From positions 6,138,001-6,202,000 of the forward strand of contig NZ_JACHIS010000001.1 of NCBI RefSeq assembly GCF_014203365.1: a stretch of DNA of 64,000 nucleotides. Direction: 5' to 3'. The DNA comes from Actinoalloteichus hymeniacidonis. Its GTDB lineage: Bacteria > Actinomycetota > Actinomycetes > Mycobacteriales > Pseudonocardiaceae. Below, piece by piece: positions 63,802-64,000 of this stretch. The position numbers and the translations under genes were made by a program. The notes under the pieces were generated by a model. The model did no database searches. It saw nothing but the letters and a program-made list of their open reading frames with translations, and was not told the DNA's origin. Position 1 is the stretch's first letter; each line of letters opens with the position of its first letter.

Positions 63802-64000
63802 TCAGCCGAGGGCGGCCGCGATCTCGCACGCGGCCCGCATCACCTGCGGCCCGACCACCGGCACGTCCAGGGGCGCCAAGGCGATCACGCCCACGCTGGC
63901 CCGGAGCCCGTCGACCCCGATGACCGGCGCGGCGACCCCGTGCGCCCCGGCCTGCAATTCACCGTTGGACACCACCCAGCCGCCCGCGTCCGGGGCGAGG
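63802..64000 (-). CDS. IclR family regulator, C-terminal part (5' end outside window)
   Basis: The last 65 codons of a regulator: GELQAGAHGVAAPVIGVDGL, RASVGVIALAPLDVPVVGPQ, and the closing helix VMRAACEIAAALG. This is the effector-binding domain typical of IclR proteins. The DNA-binding part lies beyond the right edge. Its target is not visible; it reads toward the cyd operon on the same strand. Confidence 0.8.
   Translation of the reverse strand, partial: LAPDAGGWVVSNGELQAGAHGVAAPVIGVDGLRASVGVIALAPLDVPVVGPQVMRAACEIAAALG

Overview
This is high-GC actinobacterial DNA. It carries UDP-galactopyranose mutase, both galactofuranosyltransferases (GlfT1, GlfT2), the galactan ABC exporter and the bacterial proteasome activator Bpa, so the host makes a mycobacterial-type arabinogalactan wall and has a proteasome. 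A thioester/LAxTG surface protein and many secreted enzymes also fit a filamentous member of the Pseudonocardiaceae; genus and species cannot be fixed from the sequence alone. The order of the core genes follows the Mycobacterium tuberculosis chromosome from about Rv3752c to Rv3838c (recalled, not searched), with lineage-specific blocks between them.

Layout. 1-6.5 kb: partial ECF-like sigma factor, CsbD-like stress protein, tadA with its partner gene, tyrA coupled to an FN3 membrane protein, and a thiolase. 6.5-9 kb: glycolipid-binding family protein coupled to a 58-residue MT0933-type protein, then a thioester-domain surface protein. 9-10.2 kb has no gene. 10.2-17.1 kb: tRNA-Arg(ACG), tRNA-Ser(GCT), acetoacetyl-CoA ligase, a dienelactone-hydrolase-like protein without its nucleophile, aromatic aminotransferase, HesB-like protein, PAF-acetylhydrolase-like esterase, tRNA-Ser(TGA). 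17.2-24.5 kb: MarR regulator, secreted phosphodiesterase-like protein, secreted M28 peptidase, quinone oxidoreductase, methyltransferase, and a class V aminotransferase homologue that lacks the PLP lysine.

24.7-42.6 kb is the cell-wall region: bpa, wzm-wzt-glfT1 on the plus strand, glf-glfT2 on the minus strand, a 2 kb gap, then DUF6541 membrane protein, two paralogous family 2 glycosyltransferases, a flippase, a dolichol-phosphate-mannose-synthase-like transferase with a DUF2304 partner, and galE. GalE makes UDP-galactopyranose, Glf turns it into UDP-galactofuranose, GlfT1 and GlfT2 build galactan on the lipid carrier, and Wzm/Wzt export it. The genes from 33.6 to 40.6 kb look like a second glycan pathway of unknown product.

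42.6-64 kb: HAD phosphatase, a 43-residue membrane peptide, LLM oxidoreductase, XRE-cupin regulator, HhH DNA glycosylase-like protein, a DUF350 / glutathionylspermidine-synthase-like / small membrane protein cassette resembling E. coli yjfLMC, septum-formation protein, metallopeptidase, phosphoglycerate-mutase-like enzyme with pheA, macro-domain protein, Hsp20 under a HAIR (HspR) site, a two-component system whose regulator and kinase genes flank a TetR/FAD-monooxygenase pair, cydA-cydB-cydDC (fused), and a partial IclR regulator.

Two patterns stand out. At least eleven genes have a TANNNT hexamer ending 6 or 7 bases before the start codon, the signature of leaderless transcription. Two enzymes of known families have lost their catalytic residue (PLP lysine in one, the Cys/Ser nucleophile in the other) while the rest of the fold is preserved.
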